64,000 bases of DNA from an uncultured Lachnospiraceae bacterium (lineage in GTDB: Bacteria; Bacillota; Clostridia; Lachnospirales; Lachnospiraceae). The number at the start of each line of letters is the position of its first letter. Within the stretch, counting starts at the first letter, position 1. Positions 24,774 through 35,660 of this stretch are shown piece by piece. A program made the translations under genes and the position numbers. The DNA is taken from the NCBI GenBank assembly GCA_947053345.1, contig CAMRSM010000006.1:1-64000 (forward strand), given 5' to 3'. The notes under the pieces are model-generated. The model made no database searches, was not told where the DNA came from, and saw nothing but the letters and a program-made list of their open reading frames with translations.

Positions 24774-25976
24774 TCAACCGTTCCTTTCTAAGCCCCGCAC
24801 AGTCTGCGCTTTTTCGCGCGATGCGAGCAGCTTCTCCATTGCTTTCCGGTACGCCTCAAAAGCCGACGGAATGGAATAGTCCGCCCTAAGCCTCTCCCAG
24901 CCCACCGGGATGCAGCCCGCCGGAAAACCATCCACTATTATATCATAAAATTCCGCGTTTTCAAAGCATATTTTAGCAAACGATGGCGAAAGCTCCCGCA
25001 TCCGCACATAGTAGCCCTGCATATGCCACTCGATATGGGAAAATACATGCTTTGCCTCCCCAAGCGGCAAAACAGTTCCCGCCGCGTCATCCTTTAACCC
25101 AAATAGTTTTCTTACTTCCTCTTCCCCTTTCTTCCCGCAAACCGCCGGGTATTCCCACATTCCCGCAAGCAGGCCGCGCGCGGGGCGTTTGCGCACAAGG
25201 AAACCGTCTCCCGTCTCAACCAAGAGCACCGTGTGCTCCTCAATGCGGCGCGGCTTTTTCTTCGCCTTTACCGGAAGATTCTCCCATGTACCCTCACGGC
25301 ACGCCACACACAAGTCACGCACCGGGCACTGTGCGCACAGCGGCTTTCCGTTCGGCAAACAGACCGTTGCGCCCAGTTCCATCAGGGCTTGGTTGAACGC
25401 TCCGGGGAATTCCTTTGGCATCACGTCCTCCAGCCGTCTTGCCAGATCGCGGCGCACACTCTCTTTCCCCACATCCGACGCGTCCCCCAAGAGTCTTGCC
25501 ATCACGCGCAGCACATTCCCGTCCACCGCCGCTGCCACCTGCCCATAGGCGATTGAAGCAATCGCGCCTGCAGTGTATGCCCCGATCCCGGGCAAGCAAA
25601 GAAGCTCCTCTTTCCTGCGCGGCAGCCTCCCACCGTATTTCTCCATCACAACGCACGCAGCCGCCTTTAAGCTCCGCACACGGCTATAGTAACCAAGCCC
25701 CTCCCAGAGCTTTAACAGCCTCTCTTCCTCCGCCTCCGCCAGCGCCGCAATATCGGGCAATTCCTCGATAAATCGCGCAAAGTATCCCTTGACCGCCTCC
25801 ACGCGCGTCTGCTGCAGCATAATCTCGGATACCCAGACATAATATGGCTTTGGGTCCTCCCGCCACGGCAGCCTTCTCGCATTTTCGGCATACCAGTCGA
25901 GCAGCGGGGCAACCATAAGCCGCTCCGTACATTTTTTTTCATCCTGATTTTCCACAATTCTTCCCTCCACCGACAT
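24774..25976 (-). CDS. mutY: A/G-specific adenine DNA glycosylase
   Basis: A 400-residue DNA repair enzyme that removes adenine mispaired with 8-oxoguanine. The start at 25976 (MSVEGRIVENQDEK) has AGGAA upstream. The catalytic glutamate is in VSEIMLQQTRVE. The helix-hairpin-helix is LPGIGAYTAGAIASIAYG with the catalytic aspartate in AAVDGNVLRV. The iron-sulphur cluster cysteines are in CLPNGKPLCAQCPVRDLC. The C-terminal NUDIX-like domain (EEHTVLLVETGDGFLVRKRP) reads 8-oxoG. It is divergent from the lipoprotein gene at 26078, sharing a short intergenic region. Confidence 0.95.
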   Translation of the reverse strand: MSVEGRIVENQDEKKCTERLMVAPLLDWYAENARRLPWREDPKPYYVWVSEIMLQQTRVEAVKGYFARFIEELPDIAALAEAEEERLLKLWEGLGYYSRVRSLKAAACVVMEKYGGRLPRRKEELLCLPGIGAYTAGAIASIAYGQVAAAVDGNVLRVMARLLGDASDVGKESVRRDLARRLEDVMPKEFPGAFNQALMELGATVCLPNGKPLCAQCPVRDLCVACREGTWENLPVKAKKKPRRIEEHTVLLVETGDGFLVRKRPARGLLAGMWEYPAVCGKKGEEEVRKLFGLKDDAAGTVLPLGEAKHVFSHIEWHMQGYYVRMRELSPSFAKICFENAEFYDIIVDGFPAGCIPVGWERLRADYSIPSAFEAYRKAMEKLLASREKAQTVRGLERNG

Positions 25977-26012
25977 TATAAAAAATTCCTGTAAAAATAG
26001 CAAGGAAAACAC

Positions 26013-26042
26013 TTGCGTTTTCCCTGAATTATGTTGTATATT
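26013..26042 (+). promoter_or_regulatory. Promoter of the lipoprotein gene
   Basis: TTGCGT (26013-26018) and TATATT (26037-26042) with an 18-base spacer, 36 bases before the start at 26078. Confidence 0.45.
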
Positions 26043-26077
26043 TATCTTAGAAATTATTTTTGTCGGGAGGTGTCGTA

Positions 26078-27136
26078 ATGCATATGAAAAAACTACATAT
26101 TCTTCCAAGCCTTATGTCAGTTTTTGCCCTTACATCGCTGGTGCTTACGGCCTCCTGCGGCAATGCGCCCGCCACGGGAAATGAAGTTACCGTGACTCCG
26201 GCGGTCACCGCAGCGCTGTCCCCGGGTGCAGATAGTTCCGATGAACCCCCGCCTCCGAGCGCCACGCCATCCCCTTCGGCAACCCCGCCTCCTGCGGCCG
26301 GGATCTTTACGCCGGAGTCAGCAGCCTTAGAGGTCCGTGGATTCCTTGATTCGGGGCATTACGAAGTTTCCCTTGTCTCCGACGATCTAAGCATTGATTC
26401 GGAGGATTATTACACCTTTCTCATTTCCTTAAAGGGAAGTGCGATCGAGCCCCTTGTTTTGGTAAACAAAAAGGACGGCAGCCTGAAATGCATCCTGGCG
26501 GACAATACCGTACAGGATATCACGGCTCACCCGCTCTACCATGATGCGGGCAGCGCCGTTATCTCTTGGAACGGAACCTACACCGTCATGGGGGAGGACG
26601 GTACGCTGCGCAGCTATATCATGATGGAACAGACGGACGACGGACATTTTGAATTTACCGCCTACTCTTACCTCGCCCACGCGGTGGAGGAACTCTCCGG
26701 TGTTGCACAGATTTCCGGCGACGAGGCATCGTTTACCGGTGATACCGGAGCTGCGCTGAATTTCTCATGGTCAGGCTCAAACCTTGTCCTTGACCACAAG
26801 CACCCGACACAGCAAGCCAACCTGAGTGGGATCTACACCTACACGGAGGATCAGGATTCCAAAGTCGTCACCGTCACCCCGCAGGAAGTGCTTGACCGTC
26901 TTTCCAGGCTGGACGCAGCACAGACCGGGCTGGCCGGGACGATGTCGGATTACCTGTATTACATGCCGGACGATATCACGATCATGAATGACCGGCTCTG
27001 TTACAACGTGCTTGTATACTCCAACGAGGAAAACCGCCTGTATTATCAGGCACAGCTTTTTGTCACACTGGATGGGGGCACGGTATATTGCCAGGGTAAG
27101 ACCTCCGACGACATCCAGATTTTCTCATTACAATAA
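26078..27136 (+). CDS. Lipoprotein of unknown function
   Basis: A 352-residue exported lipoprotein. The ATG at 26078 has GGGAGG 7 bases upstream. The signal peptide ends in lipobox LTASC. A Pro/Ser/Thr-rich linker (PPPSATPSPSATPPP, about residues 50-75) leads to two beta-rich regions. The first (about 90-240) has SLVSDDLSIDSEDYYTFLIS. The second (about 245-350) is acidic with many tyrosines. I recognise no enzyme motif. It forms a two-gene unit with the following 89-residue protein, closed by a strong terminator. Confidence 0.7.
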   Translation: MHMKKLHILPSLMSVFALTSLVLTASCGNAPATGNEVTVTPAVTAALSPGADSSDEPPPPSATPSPSATPPPAAGIFTPESAALEVRGFLDSGHYEVSLVSDDLSIDSEDYYTFLISLKGSAIEPLVLVNKKDGSLKCILADNTVQDITAHPLYHDAGSAVISWNGTYTVMGEDGTLRSYIMMEQTDDGHFEFTAYSYLAHAVEELSGVAQISGDEASFTGDTGAALNFSWSGSNLVLDHKHPTQQANLSGIYTYTEDQDSKVVTVTPQEVLDRLSRLDAAQTGLAGTMSDYLYYMPDDITIMNDRLCYNVLVYSNEENRLYYQAQLFVTLDGGTVYCQGKTSDDIQIFSLQ

Positions 27137-27166
27137 TGCTGCTCCGGCAGCGGAAGGAAGGATATT

Positions 27167-27436
27167 ATGGCTGACACACCATCCGGGAATGCAAAGGGCT
27201 ATACGCCGATACTCCCATATGATGTCACGGCACACGAGGATTTTTATATGTATGACCATGCTACCTATGTGCGGGATCTGTCATTGTTTGACAACAACGA
27301 GCGTATGATGAACCGCGGGAATGTAATCCACTTTTACAACTGCAAATTCGGGGAACCAAAAAAGATCGGCGGCGATGTCGTGGATTCCGAGATCACGTCG
27401 GAGGAGGAAGTGCATACAGAAGGGGAGGAAACCTGA
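27167..27436 (+). CDS. Small acidic conserved-looking protein, unknown function
   Basis: An 89-residue soluble protein starting MADTPSGNAKGYTPIL, with GGAAGGA 7 bases before the ATG. The core YDVTAHEDFYMYDHATYVRD is rich in aromatic and acidic residues; the tail is acidic (EITSEEEVHTEGEET). No signal peptide or membrane segment is visible. It lies 30 bases after the lipoprotein gene and shares its terminator, so the two are probably expressed together. I do not recognise a family. Confidence 0.65.
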   Translation: MADTPSGNAKGYTPILPYDVTAHEDFYMYDHATYVRDLSLFDNNERMMNRGNVIHFYNCKFGEPKKIGGDVVDSEITSEEEVHTEGEET

Positions 27437-27446
27437 ACATTGCAGT

Positions 27447-27510
27447 CCTGCCGCTTACTGCCGGCATCCTTTCATAACGGGATGCCGGCAGTAAGCGGCA
27501 GGATTTTTTT
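27447..27510 (+). terminator. Very long perfect-stem terminator
   Basis: Bases 27447-27469 pair perfectly with 27480-27502 (23 bp, loop of 10), followed by ATTTTTTT. This closes the lipoprotein/small-protein unit. Confidence 0.9.
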
Positions 27511-27626
27511 GGAAGTTTTTATACAAAAATTTATTCAAGCATTATCATGCACGCACTGGCAAACTTGCCGGGGCAGTTATGATGATAATAGGTGCAGCGT
27601 AAATCTTGTATTTGGAGGCAACTTAC

Positions 27627-28154
27627 ATGGCAGATTTTTTTTCAGAAACGGAAAGGTTAATTTTGCGAAGATACAGAGAAGATGATGTTCAGGATTTGTT
27701 TGAATATTTGTCCGACGAGGAGGTCGTGAAATATGAACCATATAAACCGCAGACCTTCGAAGAAACAAAAGAAAATCTTGAATGGCGTATTGGTATAGAT
27801 GAGATGATCGCAGTTGAATTGAAAAATTCCCATAAAATGATTGGAAATGTATATATGGGTAAGCGTGACTTTGAAGCACTGGAAATGGGATTTGTATTTA
27901 ACAAAAATTATTGGGGGCATGGTTATGCTTCCGAAAGCTGCAAAGCCTTAATTCAACAGGCATTTTCCGGCGGCGTACACAGGATATACGCAGAATGTGA
28001 CCCAAACAACAAGAGCTCATGGAAATTACTCGAAGCGTTAGGATTTCAGCGTGAAGCGCATTTCAGAAAAAATATATATTTCTGGAAAGACGAAACGGAA
28101 AAAGCGGTCTGGAAAGATACCTATGTATATGCCAAATTAAATGATAATACATAA
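27627..28154 (+). CDS. GNAT acetyltransferase, RimJ/RimL-like
   Basis: A 175-residue enzyme that transfers acetyl from acetyl-CoA to an amine. The ATG at 27627 follows TTGGAGG. It opens with SETERLILRRYREDD, the usual RimJ/RimL beginning. It has the acetyl-CoA-binding region around MGFVFNKNYWGHGYASES and ends with the GVHRIYAECDPNNKSSWKLL and EALGFQREAHFRKN segments. The substrate (protein N-terminus, antibiotic or metabolite) cannot be told. The gene is noticeably more AT-rich than its neighbours, which suggests recent acquisition. It has its own start signals and a terminator shared with eno. Confidence 0.88.
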   Translation: MADFFSETERLILRRYREDDVQDLFEYLSDEEVVKYEPYKPQTFEETKENLEWRIGIDEMIAVELKNSHKMIGNVYMGKRDFEALEMGFVFNKNYWGHGYASESCKALIQQAFSGGVHRIYAECDPNNKSSWKLLEALGFQREAHFRKNIYFWKDETEKAVWKDTYVYAKLNDNT

Positions 28155-28158
28155 ATAA

Positions 28159-28200
28159 ACGGGCAGGAAACCGCCATAAACTGCGGTTCCTGCCCGTCCT
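28159..28200. terminator. Terminator between GNAT and eno
   Basis: ACGGGCAGG-AACCGC (28159-28173) pairs with GCGGTT-CCTGCCCGT (28183-28197) with one bulge, followed by CCTTTATTT on the plus strand. Confidence 0.75.
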
Positions 28201-28223
28201 TTATTTAACGGCATATCCTGTTT

Positions 28224-29924
<1,701 letters not shown>

Positions 29925-31430
29925 ATGAGCGAACAATTTGAAAAACTGCGGCCGCATCTGGAACGCCAGATGGCGCTTGAAAACGCGTTGATCCTATACA
30001 GCTGGGACAACGAGACACTTGCCCCGAAGGAAGCGATGGACAACACCGCAAAAGTCATCGGTATCCTGTCCGCCGAATCGTATCAGGCACTTGTCAACGA
30101 TGAGGTGCGGGAACTGCTGCGCGCATTAAAAGAGCCAAAGGAATTTGACAGCCTGAGCAGCCTGGAGCAATGCATCGTGAAAAAATTAACCAAGAGCTTT
30201 GACCGGCTTGAAAAAATTCCGGCGGACGAATACCGCGCATACAGCGAGCTGACCGCAAAGGCTGGACAGATCTGGTCTAACGCCAAAGAAAGCAACGATT
30301 TTGCCGCATTTGCGCCGACCTTAAAGGAAATCGTCACTTACCAGAAAAAATTCGCCAGCTACACAAAAAAGCCGGACATGAGCCTGTATGATGCAATGCT
30401 TGATGAAAATGAGGAAGGCATCCTCACAAGGGAACTTGATGTATTTTTCGGAAAAATCAAGGAAGAGGTCGTTCCTCTGTTAAAAAAAGTGGTCGCACAG
30501 AACGACGGGGTGGACAAGCAGTACAACATCCGCAATTACCCGGTGGAAAAACAGCGTGAATTCTGCCGTTTCCTTGCAGAGTACATCGGTTTTGATTTTA
30601 ACCGCGGTGTGATGGCGGAGAGCGCACACCCATTCACCACCAACCTGCACAACCATGACGTGCGGATCACAAACCATTTCCACGAGGATAATCTGGAGAG
30701 TGCCATGTTCTCCGTCATCCACGAGGGCGGACATGCGCTCTACGAGATGGGGGTTGACGACGCACTCACCTTAACACCGGTGGGCGGCGGAACCTCAATG
30801 GGGGTCCACGAATCCCAGTCGCGCTTTTACGAAAATGTGCTGGGACGCAGCGAAGCGTTCTGGAAACCGCTGTTTGACAAACTAAAGGACACCTATCCGG
30901 ATACCCTTGCCGATGTGGATCTCACCCAGTTTATCCGCGGCATCAACAAGGCAGAGCCCGGTCCTGTCCGCACCGAGGCGGATGAGCTGACCTACCCGCT
31001 GCATATCATTATCCGCTATGAGATTGAAAAAATGCTGATGGAAGATCTGATCTCGGTTGAGGAACTGCCGCGCGTATGGAATGAAAAATACAAAGAATAT
31101 CTTGGCGTGACCCCGAAAAATGACGCAGAAGGAGTTTTGCAGGATGTGCACTGGTCAGGCGGCGCGTTCGGATATTTTCCGTCCTACGCGATCGGGAATG
31201 CCGTAGCGGCGCAGATCTATGCCTATATGCACAACGAGGTGAATGTGAAGGAATGCCTGGAAAACGGCAATCTCATGCCGATCCGCGAATATCTGCGCGA
31301 GCATATCCACAGCTTTGGCTCCACGAAAAATATGAACGAGCTGCTCGTCGCCATGACCGGTGAGCCGCTGAACGCGGAATACTACACGAAATATCTGACG
31401 GAAAAATATACGAAGCTGTATCTTTCGTAA
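29925..31430 (+). CDS. M32-family metallocarboxypeptidase
   Basis: A 501-residue cytoplasmic zinc peptidase that removes C-terminal residues from peptides, full length for the Taq carboxypeptidase family. The zinc site is HEGGH in SVIHEGGHALYEMG, with the third ligand in the ESQSRFYENVLGRS segment. FHEDNLESAMF, IRGINKAEPGPVRTEADELT and SGGAFGYFPSYAIGNAVAAQ are family words. The ATG at 29925 has GAAGGAAAAG upstream at a longish spacing. It is a single gene with its own promoter; it probably serves peptide turnover. Confidence 0.95.
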   Translation: MSEQFEKLRPHLERQMALENALILYSWDNETLAPKEAMDNTAKVIGILSAESYQALVNDEVRELLRALKEPKEFDSLSSLEQCIVKKLTKSFDRLEKIPADEYRAYSELTAKAGQIWSNAKESNDFAAFAPTLKEIVTYQKKFASYTKKPDMSLYDAMLDENEEGILTRELDVFFGKIKEEVVPLLKKVVAQNDGVDKQYNIRNYPVEKQREFCRFLAEYIGFDFNRGVMAESAHPFTTNLHNHDVRITNHFHEDNLESAMFSVIHEGGHALYEMGVDDALTLTPVGGGTSMGVHESQSRFYENVLGRSEAFWKPLFDKLKDTYPDTLADVDLTQFIRGINKAEPGPVRTEADELTYPLHIIIRYEIEKMLMEDLISVEELPRVWNEKYKEYLGVTPKNDAEGVLQDVHWSGGAFGYFPSYAIGNAVAAQIYAYMHNEVNVKECLENGNLMPIREYLREHIHSFGSTKNMNELLVAMTGEPLNAEYYTKYLTEKYTKLYLS

Positions 31431-31633
31431 TGTAGGATTCCATTGGCGAAGGAAGGGGAAGCCCGGCCAAAACCCTTCCCGCCGATCGTGGCATTTGCGG
31501 AAATTCTAATCTTCCCGGCAAAAAAGCTGCCCCGTGGTGTGCTCCCCAAAAAGCGGCAAGTCTCTGTTACCGAGCTTGTCCGCTAAAAAGGAGCTGCCAC
31601 CGGGACAGCCTTCTTCCTGCCGCATATTGTGTT

Positions 31634-32071
31634 TTACTTTTCTTCGAGTTCCGAGGTACAGTGCGGGCATCTTGTCGCCTTGATGTCGATTGTGGACATA
31701 CAGTGTGGGCATTTCTTCGTGGTCGGTGCCGCCGGAGCCTCCTCCTTTTTTAAATTGTTCATCCCTTTTACGATCAGGAACACAACAAACGCCATGATGA
31801 TGAAATTAAGCACACCGGATAGGAAGGTGCCGAAATTGATCGTCGCAACGCCTGCTTCCTGTGCCATCGCCAATGTCTCATACTTTTTCCCGTCCAGCGC
31901 GATAAACCAGTTTGAGAAGTCGAGCTTCCCCGTAAACAGGCTTAAAAACGGCATGATAATGTCATTGACGAGGGAGTTCACAATCGAGTTGAATGCCCCG
32001 CCGATGATAACGCCGACCGCCAGATCCATCATGTTCCCCCGCAGGGCAAACTTTTTGAATTCTTTTAGCAT
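31634..32071 (-). CDS. mscL: Large-conductance mechanosensitive channel with zinc-ribbon tail
   Basis: A 145-residue membrane channel that opens under hypo-osmotic shock. The ATG at 32071 ([13 protein letters not shown]) follows AAAGGAG. TM1 is in [20 protein letters not shown], then the periplasmic loop, and TM2 is in [18 protein letters not shown]. After the usual end it carries [18 protein letters not shown], two CxxC pairs that look like a zinc ribbon on the cytoplasmic side. Such tails occur in MscL of related gut Firmicutes as far as I recall, but are not in the E. coli protein. The gene is divergent from argH. Confidence 0.93.
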   Translation of the reverse strand: MLKEFKKFALRGNMMDLAVGVIIGGAFNSIVNSLVNDIIMPFLSLFTGKLDFSNWFIALDGKKYETLAMAQEAGVATINFGTFLSGVLNFIIMAFVVFLIVKGMNNLKKEEAPAAPTTKKCPHCMSTIDIKATRCPHCTSELEEK

Positions 32072-32222
32072 TTTTCCTGTCTCCTTTTTTCGTTCCGCAT
32101 CCCCCCAAACACCAATCCACGGCAGTGAAAGGCATGCCCGCCCCGCTCCCATGATGTTCACGGGGCGCTGTAGGGGCAGATGCTGTTTTTCGCAAACCTA
32201 TTATAATGATTTTCCGGAAAAA

Positions 32223-32241
32223 ATGCAAGTTGAACTTGCAT
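32223..32241. promoter_or_regulatory. Inverted repeat between mscL and argH
   Basis: ATGCAAGT and ACTTGCAT are perfect complements around a 3-base centre. It lies about 65 bases upstream of argH and could be an operator; it does not clearly match an ArgR box. Confidence 0.45.
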
Positions 32242-32305
32242 ATTCGCCGAAAACACGATAAACTAGCAGAAGACGACACAAAAAACATGAAAAGAGGGAA
32301 TGACT

Positions 32306-33724
32306 ATGAAGCTTTGGGGCGGACGTTTCACGAAGGAGACCGATGCGCTCGTGCATAATTTCAACGCATCCATCTCCTATGACCAGAAATTTTACCGTCA
32401 GGATATCAAGGGCAGCATTGCCCATGTATTGATGTTAGAAAAACAGGGGATTCTGACCGAAAAAGAGCGGGAAGATATTGTAAACGGATTGGACGGCATT
32501 TTGGGGGATCTCGATGCCAATCTCCTTCTGATCGACGGCTCGCAGGAAGACATCCACAGCTTTGTGGAGGCAAATCTGATCGAGCGCATCGGGGAGACCG
32601 GAAAGAAGCTGCATACCGGGCGCAGCCGCAACGACCAGGTGGCGCTGGATATGAAATTATATGTGCGCGACGAGACCGTTCTGGTCAACCAGCTCCTGAA
32701 AACGCTCTTAAATGAGCTGTACCAGTTGATGTGCAAACATACGGACACCTTCATGCCAGGGTTCACGCATCTGCAGAAAGCACAGCCGGTGACCCTTGCC
32801 CACCATTTGGGTGCGTACTTTGAAATGTTTAAGCGCGACCGCGGCCGCCTCTGTGACATTTATGCGCGCATGAACCAATGCCCGCTCGGGGCAGGAGCCC
32901 TTGCAGGGACTACCTACCCGCTCGACCGGGACTACACTGCGGCACTGCTTGATTTTGACGGTCCGACTTTCAACAGCATGGATTCCGTGTCCGACCGCGA
33001 CTACATCATCGAACTGCTCTCGGCGCTCTCTACGGTCATGATGCATTTAAGCCGTTTCTGCGAAGAAATCATTATATGGAATACAAACGAGTACCGTTTT
33101 GTCGAACTCGACGATGCGTATTCTACGGGGAGCAGCATTATGCCCCAGAAAAAAAACCCGGATATCGCCGAACTCATCCGCGGCAAGACCGGGCGCGTCT
33201 ACGGCGCGCTGATCTCGATCCTGACGACAATGAAGGGACTTCCGCTCGCCTACAACAAAGATATGCAGGAGGACAAGGAACTCACCTTTGACGCAATAGA
33301 TACTGTGAAGGGCTGCATTGCACTTTTTACGGGCATGCTCTCGACCATGCGCTTTTGCAGGGACACGATGGAAGCAAGCGCAAAAAATGGCTTTACGAAT
33401 GCAACCGACGCAGCAGATTACCTTGTGAACCATGGCGTTGCGTTCCGCGATGCACATGGGGTTATCGGGCAGCTTGTTCTCATCTGTATCGAGAAAAATT
33501 GTTCTCTTGACGCACTTCCTCTTGACGAGTACAAAAAAATCTGCCCTGTTTTTGAGGCAGATATCTATGACGCGATCAGCATGAGAACTTGTGTGGAAAA
33601 ACGCAATACCATCGGCGCGCCGGGTATCCAGGCGATGGAGGCTGTGCTGAAGGCGTGCGGGGAATACTTGGGCGCACAAAACCTCTTAGATGCCATCCAC
33701 AAAGAGGACTGCCGGAAAAAATAA
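32306..33724 (+). CDS. argH: Argininosuccinate lyase
   Basis: A 472-residue cytoplasmic enzyme that splits argininosuccinate into arginine and fumarate, the last step of arginine synthesis. The ATG at 32306 (MKLWGGRF) is preferred over 32300 because AGAGGG then has proper spacing. Family words are TGRSRNDQVALDMKLYVRD, the catalytic histidine in GFTHLQKAQPVTLAHH, and the fumarase/aspartase signature GSSIMPQKKNPD. It stands alone here, without other arg genes, and is closed by a hairpin at about 33802. CarAB in the same window supplies carbamoyl phosphate to the same pathway. Confidence 0.97.
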   Translation: MKLWGGRFTKETDALVHNFNASISYDQKFYRQDIKGSIAHVLMLEKQGILTEKEREDIVNGLDGILGDLDANLLLIDGSQEDIHSFVEANLIERIGETGKKLHTGRSRNDQVALDMKLYVRDETVLVNQLLKTLLNELYQLMCKHTDTFMPGFTHLQKAQPVTLAHHLGAYFEMFKRDRGRLCDIYARMNQCPLGAGALAGTTYPLDRDYTAALLDFDGPTFNSMDSVSDRDYIIELLSALSTVMMHLSRFCEEIIIWNTNEYRFVELDDAYSTGSSIMPQKKNPDIAELIRGKTGRVYGALISILTTMKGLPLAYNKDMQEDKELTFDAIDTVKGCIALFTGMLSTMRFCRDTMEASAKNGFTNATDAADYLVNHGVAFRDAHGVIGQLVLICIEKNCSLDALPLDEYKKICPVFEADIYDAISMRTCVEKRNTIGAPGIQAMEAVLKACGEYLGAQNLLDAIHKEDCRKK

Positions 33725-33801
33725 AACATCCGGGTAACCTTATTTTGCATTTGCTAATTATCATTACAGGCTCCAAGATCCATTCTGCCGTTCCATATAT
33801 C

Positions 33802-33843
33802 CGGCAGGCCTGCTCCTGAAACAGGGTGCCGGCCTGCCGTTTT
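33802..33843 (+). terminator. Terminator of argH
   Basis: CGGCAGGCC (33802-33810) and GGCCTGCCG (33831-33839) pair, followed by TTTTCCC. The hairpin lies between converging argH and the DUF6062 gene. Confidence 0.65.
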
Positions 33844-33987
33844 CCCATTCTTGCAACTGATATCCGGAAAATTGTCGGTTCCCTTCTCTCCCCGCATATA
33901 CCCAAGCTTCTTTCCAGTCAAACTTTATTTTTGTTCCCCGTCCGTCCCATACCGGACTTGAAAAGAATCTTCCAGACCGCTCCTCTC

Positions 33988-34707
33988 TCACACTTCATCC
34001 GCCGGAATCGAATTCAGCTTCTGTATCGTCCTCTGCAGAGCGTCCCTCGAATTTTTCCAAGGGTCATTCACATGCGTATGGTCAAACTTATCCACAAACC
34101 ATTCCAGGTCATCCCGCACACGCTTTAAATTCTCGAGATATACGTTATTTAAAACGGAGAGAAATTCCTCGCACATCTTTCCGGAAAGGCGGCTGTTTGC
34201 CATCTCATAAAGCAGCGCGTAATGACGGTTGCAAAACCCCTTGCACGCTGCAAATTTCCTGCGGAACGCCTCGTCCGTATCATACAGGTAAAAAACGGTG
34301 ACCAGATAACGCTCAAAGGTGTTCGCCATGCGGTTGCAGATATAGCAGGATGCATCCAGCCCGTCCATGTAGGCTTTCACCCCGGAGGTTTCGCGCTTGC
34401 GGAAAAATCCACCTGCGGCGCGCCCCCCTTTTGCAAGTTTTTCCGCGTTCTTTATCACCTGCTCCGTATGCGTCTGCAGGATCAGCGCAAGCCCGAGGCG
34501 GTTCTGGTTTTGGTACAGGAGCTTCACATGCTTATCGCAAAAGCCCACCCGGTTCGTCTCCATACGGATATCATCCTCCATGTAAGACGGACCCATTGTA
34601 AAATCAACCGCCGCATTCTGCAAGGAGCGGTACATCTCACAAACCGGGCATTCACAATCCTTGTCAAACTCGTCGTTTACCGGGATCGTATATAGCTGTT
34701 CCTTCAT
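33988..34707 (-). CDS. DUF6062-family cysteine-rich protein
   Basis: A 239-residue soluble protein of unknown function. It has repeated Cys/His motifs: CECPVCEMY near the N-terminus, GFCDKHVKLLY, SCYICNRM and KGFCNRHYALLYEMA. These occur as two similar halves (CxxC followed by FCxxH), which suggests an internally duplicated metal-binding fold. The match to DUF6062 is from memory. The ATG at 34707 follows AGAGGGGAGAGGG. It is 12 bases downstream of a DUF2225 gene, also a putative zinc protein, and the two are probably co-expressed. Confidence 0.75.
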   Translation of the reverse strand: MKEQLYTIPVNDEFDKDCECPVCEMYRSLQNAAVDFTMGPSYMEDDIRMETNRVGFCDKHVKLLYQNQNRLGLALILQTHTEQVIKNAEKLAKGGRAAGGFFRKRETSGVKAYMDGLDASCYICNRMANTFERYLVTVFYLYDTDEAFRRKFAACKGFCNRHYALLYEMANSRLSGKMCEEFLSVLNNVYLENLKRVRDDLEWFVDKFDHTHVNDPWKNSRDALQRTIQKLNSIPADEV

Positions 34708-34719
34708 CCCTCTCCCCTC

Positions 34720-35565
34720 TTAGTGCCCTTCCGATGTCAGTTTCTCCTTCAGTTCCATCGACTTTTGCTTGATGCGGTCATTTGCGTTCTTGGAAACGAG
34801 CACCCTCGCTACCCAGCGCTTCGCGTCGTCCATATGCCCCGTCCTGCGCGCCAGTTCCGCCACAAGATAGCATACGGTATTCTCATCCATACCGCACATC
34901 GGGAACGCTTCTTTCGGGAATGCCTCCAGAAAACCATTGTACGCGTTCTCAAGGAACTCGCGCTCCTCCGCCTCAAGCGCCTCTTTCTGCTTCTTATAAT
35001 CCGGCAGGTTCTCCGAGAGGCTTTCCGCTTTTCCGCGCAGAACCCATGCCGTCTTTAAGCAGGTATACGCCTTTTCGCTCGCCTTCGCCCGCTTTACGAC
35101 CGTGTTTGCCAACGCCAGCTTGTGTTTCGTGATGGCTTCATCGTAAGACACGATATCGGATTCCTGCTTCAGGCCCTTGAAATTCTGGGAAATGTTCTGT
35201 TTGATCAGTTTTGCTTGCGCTGTCGTCATATAATTAAAATAGCGGTTCAGTGCCGCATAACCGCAGATCGGGCAAGCAACCACATCATATTTGAGCGAAT
35301 CCACCGACTGGTATTTCGGGCGCAGGTCGGAATCCGCTGCGACCAGCTTGATCTTTCCGGTACGGATCGTCTTTGCCTTAAATTCCTTATCGCACACCGG
35401 GCAGGTAAAATTCTTGTCAAAAAGCAAATCCGTCTCGTTGATTTCCGGCTTATCCGGCGCTGCCTGAGCCTTTGCCTCCTTCTTCTCCTCGTTCTCATAC
35501 ACATCCATACCCGAAAGCTTCCCAAGCCCAAGGGAATCCAACCCTGAAAATAAATTATTCGCCAT
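34720..35565 (-). CDS. DUF2225-domain zinc-binding protein
   Basis: A 281-residue soluble protein. After a charged N-terminus it shows NFTCPVCDKEFKAKTIRTGK and VACPICGYAALNRYFNYMT, two CxxC pairs expected to bind one metal, which define DUF2225. The C-terminal 150 residues are helical and TPR-like (CLKTAWVLRGKAES, YLVAELARRTGHMDDAKRW). The function of the family is not established. It is followed by the DUF6062 gene. A copy of the dispersed TTTTAAGTTCC repeat lies just upstream of its start. Confidence 0.85.
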   Translation of the reverse strand: MANNLFSGLDSLGLGKLSGMDVYENEEKKEAKAQAAPDKPEINETDLLFDKNFTCPVCDKEFKAKTIRTGKIKLVAADSDLRPKYQSVDSLKYDVVACPICGYAALNRYFNYMTTAQAKLIKQNISQNFKGLKQESDIVSYDEAITKHKLALANTVVKRAKASEKAYTCLKTAWVLRGKAESLSENLPDYKKQKEALEAEEREFLENAYNGFLEAFPKEAFPMCGMDENTVCYLVAELARRTGHMDDAKRWVARVLVSKNANDRIKQKSMELKEKLTSEGH

Positions 35566-35578
35566 TTTATTCCTCTCC

Positions 35579-35650
35579 TATTTTAAGTTCCGCTTCCGCC
35601 CTTCCAGTACCCTTTCCCGGCAGATGCTGTTTTAAGTTCCACTCCCACGT
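35579..35650. repeat. Dispersed intergenic repeat, copy near 35.6 kb
   Basis: TTTTAAGTTCCGC followed by TCCGCCCTTCC and TGCTGTTTTAAGTTCC closely match bases 49-90 of the 5' repeat. It occupies the gap between glnS and the DUF2225 gene. Confidence 0.65.
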
Positions 35651-35660
35651 CCATCTCATT

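Noticed and set aside
32223-32241. ArgR box controlling argH
   Set aside because: The palindrome ATGCAAGT-TGA-ACTTGCAT does not match the TGAAT/ATTCA-type half-sites of ArgR; kept only as an unassigned inverted repeat.
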